DNA from: Methylobacterium brachiatum
Lineage (GTDB): Bacteria > Pseudomonadota > Alphaproteobacteria > Rhizobiales > Beijerinckiaceae
Assembly (NCBI RefSeq): GCF_020523825.1
Contig: NZ_JAJALK010000019.1
Coordinates: 18,117-82,116 of the forward strand
Direction of reading: 5' to 3'
DNA length: 64,000 bases
Under the pieces are notes generated by a model. It made no database searches. It saw only the letters and a list, made by a program, of their open reading frames with translations, and was not told where the DNA came from. The position numbers and the translations under genes are program-made. Shown in pieces: positions 31,956-40,906 of this stretch; the first letter of the stretch is position 1; each line of letters begins with the position of its first letter.

Positions 31956-33641
31956 ATGCGATTCTCCCTGAAGACGATCCTCTCCGGGGCCATCGGCCTG
32001 CTCGCCCTCGCGGCCGCGGGCCAGGGTGTCGTCAGCGTCATGCGGCTGACCGAGATCGAGCGGGACGCCAAGACCGTCTCGCAGGTCTGGCTGCCCGCCC
32101 AGAACCAGGCCGAGGCGATCGGCATGGCGGTGCGCGACGTGCGGCTGAAGCTCTACAAGCTGGTGGCGGGCTCGCCGGATTTCGTGACCCTCGACAAGAA
32201 CCAGACGGCGCTGACCGACGGCCTCGGGGCGCTCTCCGAGCTGCGCCAGGCCTATCAGGACCGCCTGTCGACCCCGCGGCAGCGCGACACCTACGAGCGC
32301 TTCACCGGCGCCTGGAACGCCTACCAGAACATCCAGCTCCAGGTGGTCGAGCTGATGATCGCCGGCGACACGAGCGGCGCCCTCAAGCTGGTCCTGGATC
32401 CGGAGACCGGCGCCCAGAACGAGGCGGCGGTCGCCAGCCTCACCGAGGCGATCGATCTGGCCCGGTCGCAGACCGACGCGAACGTCATGGCCACCGCCGA
32501 CAACGCGACCTCGGCCAAGCTTACCGCCCTGGTCGCCACCGCGGTGGCGCTGGCGGTCGCGGCCGCCGCGATGCTGTTCGCCCTGTTCGGCATCGCCCGC
32601 CCGATCCAGCGGATGACCGGCGCCATGGGCCGCCTGGCCGAGGGCGACGCGACCGTGGCGATCCCCGGCACCGGCCGCCGGGACGAGATCGGCGCCATGG
32701 CGGCGGCCGTGCAGGTGTTCAAGGACAACCTGATCCACACCCGCGCGCTGGAGGAGGAGACGGCGCTCGCCCGGGCCGGGGCCGAGGCGCAGCGGCGGCG
32801 CGCCGTCCAGGAGATGGCCGACGGTTTCGAGGCCGCGATCGGCGGCGTGCTGGCGGCGGTGACGGAGGCGGCCCTCGACCTTCGGGCCAATGCCGAGGCG
32901 ATGACCAGCACGGCGACCCGCACGGCCGAGCGCTCGGCCGCGGTGGCGAGCGCCGCGCAGGAGGCGGCCGCCCATGTCGGCACGGTGGCGGTGGCGGCCG
33001 AGGAACTCGGCGCCTCGGTCCAGGAGATCGGCCGGCAGGTCGACGGCTCCGCCGACCTCGCCCGGGGCGCGGTGGATCAGGCCGGCCGGACCGCGGGCCT
33101 GGTCCAGGAGCTGAGCGAGGCCGCGGGCCGGATCGGCGACGTGGTCCGTCTGATCTCCGACATTGCCGGGCAGACGAACCTGCTGGCGCTGAACGCGACG
33201 ATCGAGGCCGCCCGCGCCGGCGAGGCGGGCCGGGGCTTCGCCGTGGTGGCCTCCGAGGTGAAGGCGCTCGCCGCGCAGACCGCCAAGGCGACCGACGAGA
33301 TCACCGGACAGGTCGGCCGGATCCAGGGCGCGACCGGCCAGACCGTGGGCGCCATCGACGGCATCACCGGCCGGATCCGCGAGATCGACGGGGTGGCGAC
33401 CTCGATCGCGGCCGCCGTGGAGCAGCAGGGGGCGGCGACCCAGGAGATCGCCCGCAACATCGCCGACGCGGCCGCCGGGACCGGTTCGGTCACCGGCACG
33501 ATCGACGCGGTCGCCCGGGCCGCCGAGGAGACCGGCTCGGCCGCCACCAGGATGCTCGCCTCGGCCGAGAGCCTCTCGGCCCAGTCCGAGGCCCTGCGCC
33601 GGGAGATCGGCGACTTCCTGCAGACGGTGCGCGCGGCCTGA
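31956..33641 (+). CDS. Methyl-accepting chemotaxis protein
   Basis: This 561-residue membrane receptor has TM1 at about residues 8-30, a periplasmic four-helix-bundle ligand domain of about 155 residues, TM2 at about 188-210 (LTALVATAVALAVAAAAMLF), a HAMP domain (IARPIQRMTGAMGRLAEGD) and a cytoplasmic signalling coiled coil. The conserved hairpin tip DIAGQTNLLALNATIEAARA, which contacts CheA and CheW, is present, and heptad Glu/Gln pairs could be methylated. GGAAG lies upstream of the ATG. No other chemotaxis gene is adjacent. The ligand is unknown. Confidence 0.93.
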   Translation: MRFSLKTILSGAIGLLALAAAGQGVVSVMRLTEIERDAKTVSQVWLPAQNQAEAIGMAVRDVRLKLYKLVAGSPDFVTLDKNQTALTDGLGALSELRQAYQDRLSTPRQRDTYERFTGAWNAYQNIQLQVVELMIAGDTSGALKLVLDPETGAQNEAAVASLTEAIDLARSQTDANVMATADNATSAKLTALVATAVALAVAAAAMLFALFGIARPIQRMTGAMGRLAEGDATVAIPGTGRRDEIGAMAAAVQVFKDNLIHTRALEEETALARAGAEAQRRRAVQEMADGFEAAIGGVLAAVTEAALDLRANAEAMTSTATRTAERSAAVASAAQEAAAHVGTVAVAAEELGASVQEIGRQVDGSADLARGAVDQAGRTAGLVQELSEAAGRIGDVVRLISDIAGQTNLLALNATIEAARAGEAGRGFAVVASEVKALAAQTAKATDEITGQVGRIQGATGQTVGAIDGITGRIREIDGVATSIAAAVEQQGAATQEIARNIADAAAGTGSVTGTIDAVARAAEETGSAATRMLASAESLSAQSEALRREIGDFLQTVRAA

Positions 33642-33656
33642 GCCCGGTGCGGCCGG

Positions 33657-35345
33657 TCAGGCCACCGCGGCGAGGTGCTTGACCTCGGCGCGGGCGACCA
33701 CCTTGCCGACCGGCACGGCCTTGCCGCCGCTGTCTTTCTCGGGGGCCAGGATCGGGGGCGACACCCAGCGGCCGGCCTCGAGTTCGGCGATTCGGCCGTT
33801 GATCTCGCGGATCACGTAGCGCGAGAACGGGTAGACGTGCAGGTAGATCACCATGTTGGTGACCACCGCCTCCAGGGCCGCCGGGTTGTGGCGGGCGGTC
33901 TGGAGGAACGCGCCCCAGAAATGCTTGGCCAGCTCCGGCCGCCGCACGGTCATCCGCCAGCAGATCCGGAGCAGCGACCCCAGATCACGGGCGACGTGGC
34001 GCCAGTTGACTTTGTGCGCGGCGAATTTCGGGCGCTTCACCCGGCGTCCGATCTCGCGGATGCGGGCGAAGAAGTTCGGCGGATCGTAGATCTCGGCCAG
34101 CACGTCCCGGTAATCGGCCAGCACGTCCTGCTGCGGGCGCAGGGTCACGAAGTTGAGCCCTTGCGTGCAATGGTCGCCCTGCTCGGCGGTGGTGTAGGCG
34201 AAGTTCTCGAACAGGCGGCCCTCCTTGCGCAGGCGGCGCGAGAGCTGCGTGTTCGGCATTGCGTAGAGCAGCCCGACCATCGCGATCGGGATGCCGGTCT
34301 GGCTGATGCACAGGGACATCGCCTTGGCTATGCTGTCCTTCTCGGTGTCGAAGCCGACGATGAAGCCGGCCGTGACGAACATGCCGTGCTCGTAGAGCTT
34401 GTGCACGCTGTCGGCGATCGAGCGCTTGGTGTTCTGCTTCTTCTGGGTCTGGATCAGCGTCGCCTCGTCGGGCGTCTCGATCCCGGTGAACAGGGCGAAG
34501 AAATTCGCGTCCCGCATCATCCCGAGCAGCTCGTCGTCGTCCGCGAGGTTCAGCGAGGCCTCGGTGGAGAACTTGAACGGGTAGCCGTGCGCCTCCTGCC
34601 ACTGGATCAGATGCGGCAGGAACAGCTTGATCGCCTTCTTGTTGCCGATCAGGTTGTCGTCGACGAAGTCGACATGGCCGCGGTAGCCGAGGCCGTAGAG
34701 CCGGTCGAGCTCGGCCAGCATCTGCGGCGTGGTCTTGGTCCGCGGCGCGCGACCGTAGAGTTCGATGATGTCGCAAAACTCGCAGGTGAACGGGCAGCCG
34801 CGCGAGAACTGGACGCCGATATACAGGTAGTGGCTGAAGGTCAGGAGCTCGAAGCGCGGGATCGGGCTGGTGGTGACGTCCGCCTTGAACTTCTCCGCCG
34901 TGAACCGGCCGCGGCGGGCGCCGGATTCCCAAGCCTCCACGAAGGTGGCGAGGATGCCCTCGGCCTCGCCCAGCACGAGGAAATCGGCCTTGTCGTAGAT
35001 CTCCGGGGTCGAGGTCGGGGCCGGGCCGCCGACGCAGACCGGGACGCCGAGCGCCGCGCACCGGTCGATCACGACCAGGCAATCCGGCTCCTGGGGCAGC
35101 ATGCCGCCGGTCATCACCAGGTCGGCCGCCAGGATCTGCGCGTCGGTGAGGTCCTCGCAATTGCGGTTGACCAGGGTCACCTGCCAGGCCGGGGGCAGCA
35201 TCGCGGCGAGCGTGATCAGGCCCAGCGGCGGCGCCGGCGCGCGGGCGCCCTGCAGCTCCATGGCTTCCTTGAAGTTCCACATCGAGTTTTCGTAGAACTT
35301 GGGGAATACCATCAGCACGCGCGGGGCCATATTCGCATCCGACAT
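33657..35345 (-). CDS. B12-binding radical SAM protein (DUF4070 type)
   Basis: This 562-residue protein has an N-terminal cobalamin-binding domain (residues about 8-140, with LMVFPKFYENSMWNFKEA and PVCVGGPAPTSTPEIYDKAD), a radical SAM domain with the 4Fe-4S cysteines Cys184, Cys188 and Cys191 in SRGCPFTCEFCDIIELYG, and a C-terminal DUF4070-type region. Related enzymes, such as the hopanoid methylases, place methyl groups on unactivated carbons. It resembles the gene at 59297-60940, but the N-terminus diverges, so it is a paralogue with a different substrate. The ATG with GAGGAAAA upstream was chosen over the longer frame. It is convergent with the chemoreceptor. Confidence 0.88.
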   Translation of the reverse strand: MSDANMAPRVLMVFPKFYENSMWNFKEAMELQGARAPAPPLGLITLAAMLPPAWQVTLVNRNCEDLTDAQILAADLVMTGGMLPQEPDCLVVIDRCAALGVPVCVGGPAPTSTPEIYDKADFLVLGEAEGILATFVEAWESGARRGRFTAEKFKADVTTSPIPRFELLTFSHYLYIGVQFSRGCPFTCEFCDIIELYGRAPRTKTTPQMLAELDRLYGLGYRGHVDFVDDNLIGNKKAIKLFLPHLIQWQEAHGYPFKFSTEASLNLADDDELLGMMRDANFFALFTGIETPDEATLIQTQKKQNTKRSIADSVHKLYEHGMFVTAGFIVGFDTEKDSIAKAMSLCISQTGIPIAMVGLLYAMPNTQLSRRLRKEGRLFENFAYTTAEQGDHCTQGLNFVTLRPQQDVLADYRDVLAEIYDPPNFFARIREIGRRVKRPKFAAHKVNWRHVARDLGSLLRICWRMTVRRPELAKHFWGAFLQTARHNPAALEAVVTNMVIYLHVYPFSRYVIREINGRIAELEAGRWVSPPILAPEKDSGGKAVPVGKVVARAEVKHLAAVA

Positions 35346-35479
35346 GCTTGTTTTCCTCGTCGCCCATAAGTGAGCCGGCTCAAACACCGTAGAGCCGAGC
35401 ACACGATTACGGTCCAACCTGCGGGGCAATTAAGGCCGTTTTTCGCTCCCGAAGTGCGCCAAACCGGTTTCCGGCGCGG

Positions 35480-36325
35480 TCAGGGCCCGACGCGGAAGCG
35501 CTCCGGCTGGGTGCCGTCGGCATCGGTGAAGCCGTAGATCCGGGCCAGATCGCCCGCATGGAGCACCGCGCCGGCCCGGGCGGCGACGTTTGGATCGGCG
35601 GCCAGCGCGGCGAGCGCCCGGCCGGCGTAGAGCGGACCCTCGGTGGCCTGCGCGTCCTGCCCGAGATCGCGCGCCCGCTCGGTGGCGACGAAGCCCGGCG
35701 AGAGGCCGAGCGCGGTCACGCCGTAGGGCGCGAGTTCCCGCCCGAAGGCCAGCGCCAGCCGGTTGGTGGCGGCCTTGGCGGAATCGTAGAACAGGTCGCC
35801 GAGGTAATCCTCGGTCCCGAACGAGACCAGGGCGATCAGGCCGGACCGCGCCGCCACCATGGACGGTGCGACCGCGCGGGCGAGCAGCAGCGCCGGCAGA
35901 GGCCCGGCCTGCAGGAAGCCCAGATACGGCTCGGCCGAGCGGCGCCAGAACGGCGTGCCCCAGCCGGCCCCGTCCGGGTAGCGCTCGCCGTCATAGCCCT
36001 CGTTGCCGCCCCAGACGCTGCAGGCCGCGACGTCGATCCGCCCGAAGCGGCGCAGCACCCAATGGACCAGCGAATCCGTGGCCCGCTCGGAGCGGTGATC
36101 GCAGAGGTAATGGTGGCCGCGCCCCCCGGCCGCGTCGACCAGGCGGGCGGTGTCCTCGATGGATTCCGGCCGCATCTCGGTGCGCGGGCCGGTCTCGCTG
36201 GAGCGGGCGGTGACGATCACGGTCGCCCCGGCCTCGCCGAGCGCCCGGGCCAGGCCGCGGCCGACGCCCCGGGAGGCGCCGGCCACCAGGCAGATTTTTT
36301 GGGACAGATCGGGGGGGCTGCTCAC
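35480..36325 (-). CDS. Short-chain dehydrogenase/reductase
   Basis: This 281-residue NAD(P)-dependent SDR oxidoreductase has the N-terminal dinucleotide motif GASRGVGRG (residues about 17-25), the following basic residue in VTARSSE, a catalytic-strand serine in ALVSFG and the YDSAK catalytic Tyr/Lys pair, then GLSPGFVATE. It starts at a GTG that overlaps the stop of the enoyl-CoA hydratase gene (GTGA), so the two are co-translated. Together with the acyl-CoA dehydrogenase upstream it looks like part of a short beta-oxidation-like or acyl-chain pathway; the actual substrate is not evident. Confidence 0.9.
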   Translation of the reverse strand: MSSPPDLSQKICLVAGASRGVGRGLARALGEAGATVIVTARSSETGPRTEMRPESIEDTARLVDAAGGRGHHYLCDHRSERATDSLVHWVLRRFGRIDVAACSVWGGNEGYDGERYPDGAGWGTPFWRRSAEPYLGFLQAGPLPALLLARAVAPSMVAARSGLIALVSFGTEDYLGDLFYDSAKAATNRLALAFGRELAPYGVTALGLSPGFVATERARDLGQDAQATEGPLYAGRALAALAADPNVAARAGAVLHAGDLARIYGFTDADGTQPERFRVGP

Positions 36326-37089
36326 GCCGAGGAGGCGGGTTTCGACCGCGCCAGGAAGGCGGCGAGCCGGTCCTGGGATTCGGGCGAGCGCAGTTGCGCG
36401 TCGAAGGCCCGCGCCTCCGCCTCCAGGGCCGCCTCGACCTGGGCCTGATCGCCGCGGATCAGCGCCCGGGACGCGGCCAGGGCGCCTCGCGGCAGGGCGG
36501 CGAGCTTGGCCGCCTGGGCAATGGCCTGGTCCAGCAGCATGTCGGCCGGCAGCACGGCGTTGACGAGACCCAGGGCCAGCGCCTCGTCGGCATCGAGGGG
36601 CCGCGATAGGAGCAGCAGCTCCGTCGCCTTGAGCCGCCCGACCCGCAGGGGCAGCAGGTAGCTCGACGCCGCCTCGGGCACGAGGCCGAGCTCCACGAAG
36701 GGCATGCGCAGCCGCGCCGCCGGGCTGGCATAGACCAGGTCGCAATGCAGGCTCAGCGTCGCCCCGATGCCGACCGCGATCCCGTCGATCGCCGCCACCA
36801 TCGGGGTGCGGGTCCGGGCGAGCTGGCGGATGAAGGCCAGGGCCGGCGAGGCGCTGAAGCCGCCCGCGGCGCCGCCCATGAAGTCGGCCAGGTCGTTGCC
36901 GGCGCTGAACATCCCGGGCTGCCCGGCGAAGACCGCGGCACCGGTCCGGTCAGCGGCGTCGGCCCCCGCCAGGGCCTCGCGCATCGCGTCGTACATCGCC
37001 CCAGTCAGCGCGTTCTTCTTCTCCGGGCGATTCAGGGTGATCAGGCGGACGCCGCCCTCCAGATCGGTGATCGTGACGGTCTCGGCCAT
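36322..37089 (-). CDS. Enoyl-CoA hydratase/isomerase family protein
   Basis: This 255-residue crotonase-fold protein has VRLITLNRPEKKNALTGAMY at the N-terminus, the oxyanion-hole loop PGMFSAGNDLADFMGG and GIAVGIGATLSLHCDLVYAS with VELGLVPEAASSYLLPLRVG. The family hydrates or isomerises enoyl-CoA thioesters. The Glu residues used by true hydratases are not both obvious, so an isomerase role is possible. The ATG at 37089 follows GAGGGGGG. It lies 11 bp after the acyl-CoA dehydrogenase gene and overlaps the SDR gene: a three-gene operon. Confidence 0.9.
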   Translation of the reverse strand: MAETVTITDLEGGVRLITLNRPEKKNALTGAMYDAMREALAGADAADRTGAAVFAGQPGMFSAGNDLADFMGGAAGGFSASPALAFIRQLARTRTPMVAAIDGIAVGIGATLSLHCDLVYASPAARLRMPFVELGLVPEAASSYLLPLRVGRLKATELLLLSRPLDADEALALGLVNAVLPADMLLDQAIAQAAKLAALPRGALAASRALIRGDQAQVEAALEAEARAFDAQLRSPESQDRLAAFLARSKPASSA

Positions 37090-37100
37090 GTCTGCCCCCC

Positions 37101-38840
37101 TCAAACCGCCAGCGCCAGCGCGGCGTCGTCCGTGAAGGCGCCGCCAGCGACGACGCTCTGTTCCAGGCCGCCCGCGGCCACCAGGAGATTCTCGGCGTAG
37201 AACCGGGCCAGCGCGATCCGGGCGGCATGGGCCGGGTCGGTCTCGCCGGCCTTCACGGCCGCGGAGGCCGCGAGCGCGCCGCGCGCCAGGCAGGCGCCGC
37301 CGAGCACGAGGCCGAACAGGCGCAGATACGGGGTCGCGCCGGCGAGCGCGGCGTTCGGGCGGTTCGAGGTCAGCGCCGCCAGCTGGTGGCTGGTCGCCCG
37401 ATCGAGGTTGCCGATCCCGTCGCGCAGCCGCGCCGCCATATGGCCGAAGGCGGGATCGCCCGCCTTGAGCAGGCCCTCCGCGGCCCGGCGCATCCAGGCG
37501 ATCTGCGACCGGGCGGTGGCGCCGCCGTTCAGCGGCAGCTTGCGGGCGGTGAGGTCGATGGCCTGGATGCCGTTGGTGCCCTCGTAGATGCCGAGGATTC
37601 GGGCATCGCGCATCAGCTGGGCCGCCCCGGTCTCCTCGACGAAGCCCATGCCGCCATGGACCTGCACGCCGAGCGAGGTCACCTCGTTGGCGAGATCCGT
37701 GGAGAACGCCTTGGCCACCGGGGTCAGCAGGGAGGCGCGGTCCAAAGCGCCCTGCCCTTCCGGACCCCGGGACGCGTCGAGGGCGGCCGCCGTGAGGTAG
37801 CAGATGGCGCGCGCGGCCGCCGTAGAGGCCTTCATGGTCAGCAGCATGCGCTGCACGTCCGGATGCGCGACGATCGGGCTCGTGGCCTCCGCGGCCCCGA
37901 CCGCCCGGCCCTGCCGGCGTTCCTGCGCGTAGGCCAGCGCCCGCTGGGTCGCGGCCTCGGCGACGCCGACCCCCTGCAGGCCGACATTGAGCCGGGCCGC
38001 GTTCATCATCGTGAACATGCAGGCCAGGCCCTTGTTCTCCTGCCCGATCAGCCAGCCGACGGCGCCGCCCTGGTCGCCGAAGGCCATCGAGCAGGTCGGC
38101 GAGGCGTGAATGCCGAGCTTGTGCTCGATACCGGAGCAGCGCAGGTCGTTGGCGGTTCCGTCGGGCAGGACCTTCGGCACCAGGAACAGCGAGATGCCGC
38201 GGGTGCCGGCGGCGGCATCGGGCAGGCGCGCCAGCACGAGGTGGACGATGTTGTCCGCCAGATCATGCTCGCCGTAGGTGATGTAGATCTTGGAGCCGGT
38301 GATCCGGTAGGTGCCGTCGCCGGCGCGCTCGGCGCGGCTGCGCAGCAGGGCGAGGTCCGAGCCCGCCTGCGGCTCGGTCAGGTTCATGGTGGCGGGCCAT
38401 TCGCCGGTGACGAGCTTCTCGAGATAGCGCGCCTTCAGATCGTCGGAGCCGTGGGCGGCGAGCGCCTCGATGCCGCCCTGGGTCAGAAGCGGGCAGAGGC
38501 CGAAGGCGAGGTTGGCGCCGTTCCACATCTCGGTGCAGGCGGCCTCGATCAGCTTCGGCAGGCCCTGGCCGCCATGGTCAGACTCGGCCGAGAGGCCGTT
38601 CCAGCCGCCTTCGGTGAAAGTGCGATAGGCCTCGCGCCAGCCGGGGGGCGTGGTCACGCGCCCGTCCGTGAACGGGGTGCCGTGCCGGTCGCCGACCCGG
38701 TTCAGCGGCGCGAGCACCCCGGCGGCGATCCGTCCGGCCTCGGTGAGGATCGCCTCGGCGTCTTCGGGCTCGACCCCGTCCAGCCCGGTCACGTGCCGGA
38801 GGGTGAACAGCATCTCGGGAACGGGGGCGCGGTAGCTCAT
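37101..38840 (-). CDS. Acyl-CoA dehydrogenase (long form, DmdC-like)
   Basis: This 579-residue FAD enzyme introduces a double bond into acyl-CoA. It is longer than the classical 380-residue type because of extra N- and C-terminal segments, as in the DmdC (3-methylmercaptopropionyl-CoA dehydrogenase) subgroup. Motifs are WNGLSAESDHGGQGLPKLI, MNLTEPQAGSDLALLRSRAE, KIYITYGEHDL, LGIHASPTCSMAFGD and QVHGGMGFVEETGAAQLMRD, the last containing the catalytic region. It is the first gene of the operon with enoyl-CoA hydratase and SDR. Similarity to DmdC does not prove a DMSP substrate; many paralogues act on other acyl-CoAs. Confidence 0.92.
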   Translation of the reverse strand: MSYRAPVPEMLFTLRHVTGLDGVEPEDAEAILTEAGRIAAGVLAPLNRVGDRHGTPFTDGRVTTPPGWREAYRTFTEGGWNGLSAESDHGGQGLPKLIEAACTEMWNGANLAFGLCPLLTQGGIEALAAHGSDDLKARYLEKLVTGEWPATMNLTEPQAGSDLALLRSRAERAGDGTYRITGSKIYITYGEHDLADNIVHLVLARLPDAAAGTRGISLFLVPKVLPDGTANDLRCSGIEHKLGIHASPTCSMAFGDQGGAVGWLIGQENKGLACMFTMMNAARLNVGLQGVGVAEAATQRALAYAQERRQGRAVGAAEATSPIVAHPDVQRMLLTMKASTAAARAICYLTAAALDASRGPEGQGALDRASLLTPVAKAFSTDLANEVTSLGVQVHGGMGFVEETGAAQLMRDARILGIYEGTNGIQAIDLTARKLPLNGGATARSQIAWMRRAAEGLLKAGDPAFGHMAARLRDGIGNLDRATSHQLAALTSNRPNAALAGATPYLRLFGLVLGGACLARGALAASAAVKAGETDPAHAARIALARFYAENLLVAAGGLEQSVVAGGAFTDDAALALAV

Positions 38841-38978
38841 CGGGTGGTCGCTCCTCTCGGCCCGCCCGCTCGTTCGGCCCGGGGCGGGTTTGACCGCGCC
38901 CGGGCACCGGGGCTACGGCGGCCCCAGGATAGGCGCGCGAGGCGCGCGCCGCCATCACTTCGCGCGACGGCTTCCCGC

Positions 38979-39977
38979 ATGAACGATCCCGGGTCAACGG
39001 TCCCGGCCGCGACCCGGCGGCTCGATCCCGACGCGGCCGGCCTGGCGCAGGCCGCCGCGTTGCTGCGGGCCGGCGCGCTCGTGGCCTTCCCCACCGAGAC
39101 GGTCTACGGGCTCGGCGCCGACGCCACCGACCCCGCCGCCGTGGCGCGGATCTTCGCCGCCAAGGAGCGGCCGCGCTTCAACCCGCTGATCGCCCACCTG
39201 GCCGACAGGGACGCCGCTCTCGCCGAGGGCAGCTTCGACGAGGCCGCCCGTCGCCTCGCCGAGGCGTTCTGGCCGGGCCCCCTGACCCTGGTCGTCCCGG
39301 CCCATGCGGGCACCCGCGTTTGCGATCTGGCCCGGGCCGGGCTGCCCAGCGTCGCCCTGCGGGTCCCCGGGCATCCGGTCGCCCGCGCCCTGCTGGAGGC
39401 CGTCGGCCGGCCGGTGGCGGCGCCCTCGGCCAACCGGTCGGGTCGGGTCAGCCCGACTCGGGCCGAGCACGTCCTCGACGACCTCGCCGGACGGATCGCC
39501 GGCCTGCTCGACGGCGGCGACACGCCGGTGGGGGTCGAATCGACGGTGGTGGCCTGCTTAGGCGGACCGCCACGCCTGCTGCGGCCGGGCGGGATCACCC
39601 GGGCGGCGCTCGGCGTGGTCCTGGGCTTCGACCCCGCCGCCCCCGAGGCGGCCGATGCCGACCAACCGGCCGGCCCCGGCATGCTCGCCTCGCATTACGC
39701 TCCCCGGGCGCGGGTGCGGCTCGACGTGGAGCGCATCGAGCCCGGCGAGGCGCTGCTGCTGTTCGGGGATGGATGGCCCGAGGGTCACGAGTGGGCGCGG
39801 GCGGTGCTGAACCTGAGCCCGGCGGGCGATCCGGCCGAGGCGGCGTCCCGCCTATTCGGGGCGTTGCGCGATCTCGACGCGTCCGGGGCCGCCACGATTG
39901 CGGTCGTGCCGATCCGAGCGGAGGGCCTGGGCGAGGCGATCCGCGACCGTCTAGCCCGAGCGGCCGCCCCGCGCTGA
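38979..39977 (+). CDS. L-threonylcarbamoyladenylate synthase (Sua5/YrdC/YciO)
   Basis: This 332-residue protein is the long Sua5 form that makes threonylcarbamoyl-AMP for the universal t6A37 modification of ANN-decoding tRNAs. The YrdC domain (residues about 14-205) shows GALVAFPTETVYGLGADATD, AKERPRFNPLIAH, WPGPLTLVVPA, RVPGHPVARALL and APSANRSGRVSPT. A linker with LRPGGITRAAL leads to the C-terminal Sua5 domain, beginning at PGMLASHYAPRA. The ATG at 38979 begins just before the conserved part, although the frame is open far upstream across the antisense of the acyl-CoA dehydrogenase. Two terminator-like hairpins follow. Confidence 0.93.
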   Translation: MNDPGSTVPAATRRLDPDAAGLAQAAALLRAGALVAFPTETVYGLGADATDPAAVARIFAAKERPRFNPLIAHLADRDAALAEGSFDEAARRLAEAFWPGPLTLVVPAHAGTRVCDLARAGLPSVALRVPGHPVARALLEAVGRPVAAPSANRSGRVSPTRAEHVLDDLAGRIAGLLDGGDTPVGVESTVVACLGGPPRLLRPGGITRAALGVVLGFDPAAPEAADADQPAGPGMLASHYAPRARVRLDVERIEPGEALLLFGDGWPEGHEWARAVLNLSPAGDPAEAASRLFGALRDLDASGAATIAVVPIRAEGLGEAIRDRLARAAAPR

Positions 39978-40075
39978 CAGAAAAGTATTTTTATCATCGC
40001 CGTGGAACAGACCGCGGCATGGATCGTTCATTGATCACGAAGGCCTTCTCAGCCCCCAAATGGCCTTTTTCCTTC

Positions 40076-40107
40076 AAGGCTCGGAGCAATCCGAGCCTTT
40101 TTTCTTG
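40076..40107 (+). terminator. Intrinsic terminator downstream of the Sua5 gene
   Basis: Arms AAGGCTCGGA and TCCGAGCCTT enclose GCAA and are followed by a T-run. A second, weaker AAGGCC/GGCCTT hairpin with a T-run lies just upstream (about 40040-40072). Together they end the plus-strand transcript. Confidence 0.88.
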
Positions 40108-40170
40108 TCTTGCGCCGTCCCGAGCCGCGCTGCGACCGGGACGGCCCCCGTTGGCGGATGGCGCGCCGGA

Positions 40171-40767
40171 TCAGGCGAGCTTGGCCGCGATCCCGGCGAC
40201 ATGGCGGCCCTGGAACCGGGCGCCGTCCAGCTCGACCGCGCTCGGCTGGCGCGAGCCGTCGCCATCCGCGATCGTGCTGGCGCCGTAGGGCGTGTTGCCC
40301 TTCACCGCCTCGACGCCCGTCTGGCCCGGGAAGGCGTAGGGCAGGCCGACCACCACCATGCCGTGGTGGAACAGCACCGTGTGGAAGCTCGTCAGCGTCG
40401 TCTCCTGGCCGCCATGCTGGGAGGCCGTGGAGGTGAAGACCGAGCCGACCTTGCCGATCAGGGCCCCCTTCATCCACAGGCCGCCGGTCTGGTCGATGAA
40501 CTGCTTCATCTGCGAGGCCATGTTGCCGTAGCGGGTCGGCGTGCCGAAGATGATGGCGTCGTACTGGGGCAGCTCATCCACGGTGGCGATCGGCGCGGCC
40601 TGATCGAGCTTGAAGTGATTCTGCCGGGCGACCTCCTCGGGCACCAGCTCCGGCACGCGCTTGACCACCGCCTCGGCCCCGGCCTCGCGGGCGCCCTCGG
40701 CGACGGCATAGGCCATCTGCTCCACATGTCCGTAGGTCGAGTAGTACAGCACCAGAACCTTGGCCAT
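40171..40767 (-). CDS. wrbA: NAD(P)H:quinone oxidoreductase, WrbA type
   Basis: This 198-residue flavodoxin-like FMN enzyme reduces quinones by two electrons and is linked to oxidative stress. The phosphate-binding start MAKVLVLYYSTYGHVEQMA, the FMN loop IIFGTPTRYGNMASQMKQFI, the family insert TSTASQHGGQETTLTSFHTV and the C-terminal GRHVAGIAAKLA are present. GGGAG precedes the ATG. It is divergent from a LysR gene with 139 bp between them, the classical arrangement for control by that regulator. Confidence 0.94.
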   Translation of the reverse strand: MAKVLVLYYSTYGHVEQMAYAVAEGAREAGAEAVVKRVPELVPEEVARQNHFKLDQAAPIATVDELPQYDAIIFGTPTRYGNMASQMKQFIDQTGGLWMKGALIGKVGSVFTSTASQHGGQETTLTSFHTVLFHHGMVVVGLPYAFPGQTGVEAVKGNTPYGASTIADGDGSRQPSAVELDGARFQGRHVAGIAAKLA

Positions 40768-40841
40768 CGCGCGATCTCCCGTCTCGGGTTGCGGAGTGCC
40801 GCCGGGCTTCCCCGACGGCACGATCGCCTTTCCATCGCGCG

Positions 40842-40897
40842 TTTTGTGCTTTGCAAAAATGCCCTTCGGCGCAAGAGTGCGCTTGCAGCCATGCAAG
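40842..40897. promoter_or_regulatory. Inverted repeats between wrbA and its divergent LysR gene
   Basis: Two dyads lie in the AT-richer part of the gap: TTTTG-N7-CAAAA (40842-40858) and CTTGCA-GCCA-TGCAAG (40882-40897, just before the LysR ribosome site). LysR regulators bind interrupted dyads between divergent genes, so these are candidate operators. No binding evidence is available. Confidence 0.4.
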
Positions 40898-40906
40898 AGA
40901 GTTCGC

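Noticed and set aside
37227..38978. A long N-terminal extension of the Sua5 frame
   Set aside because: It runs antisense through the acyl-CoA dehydrogenase gene. The YrdC domain begins right after the ATG at 38979.
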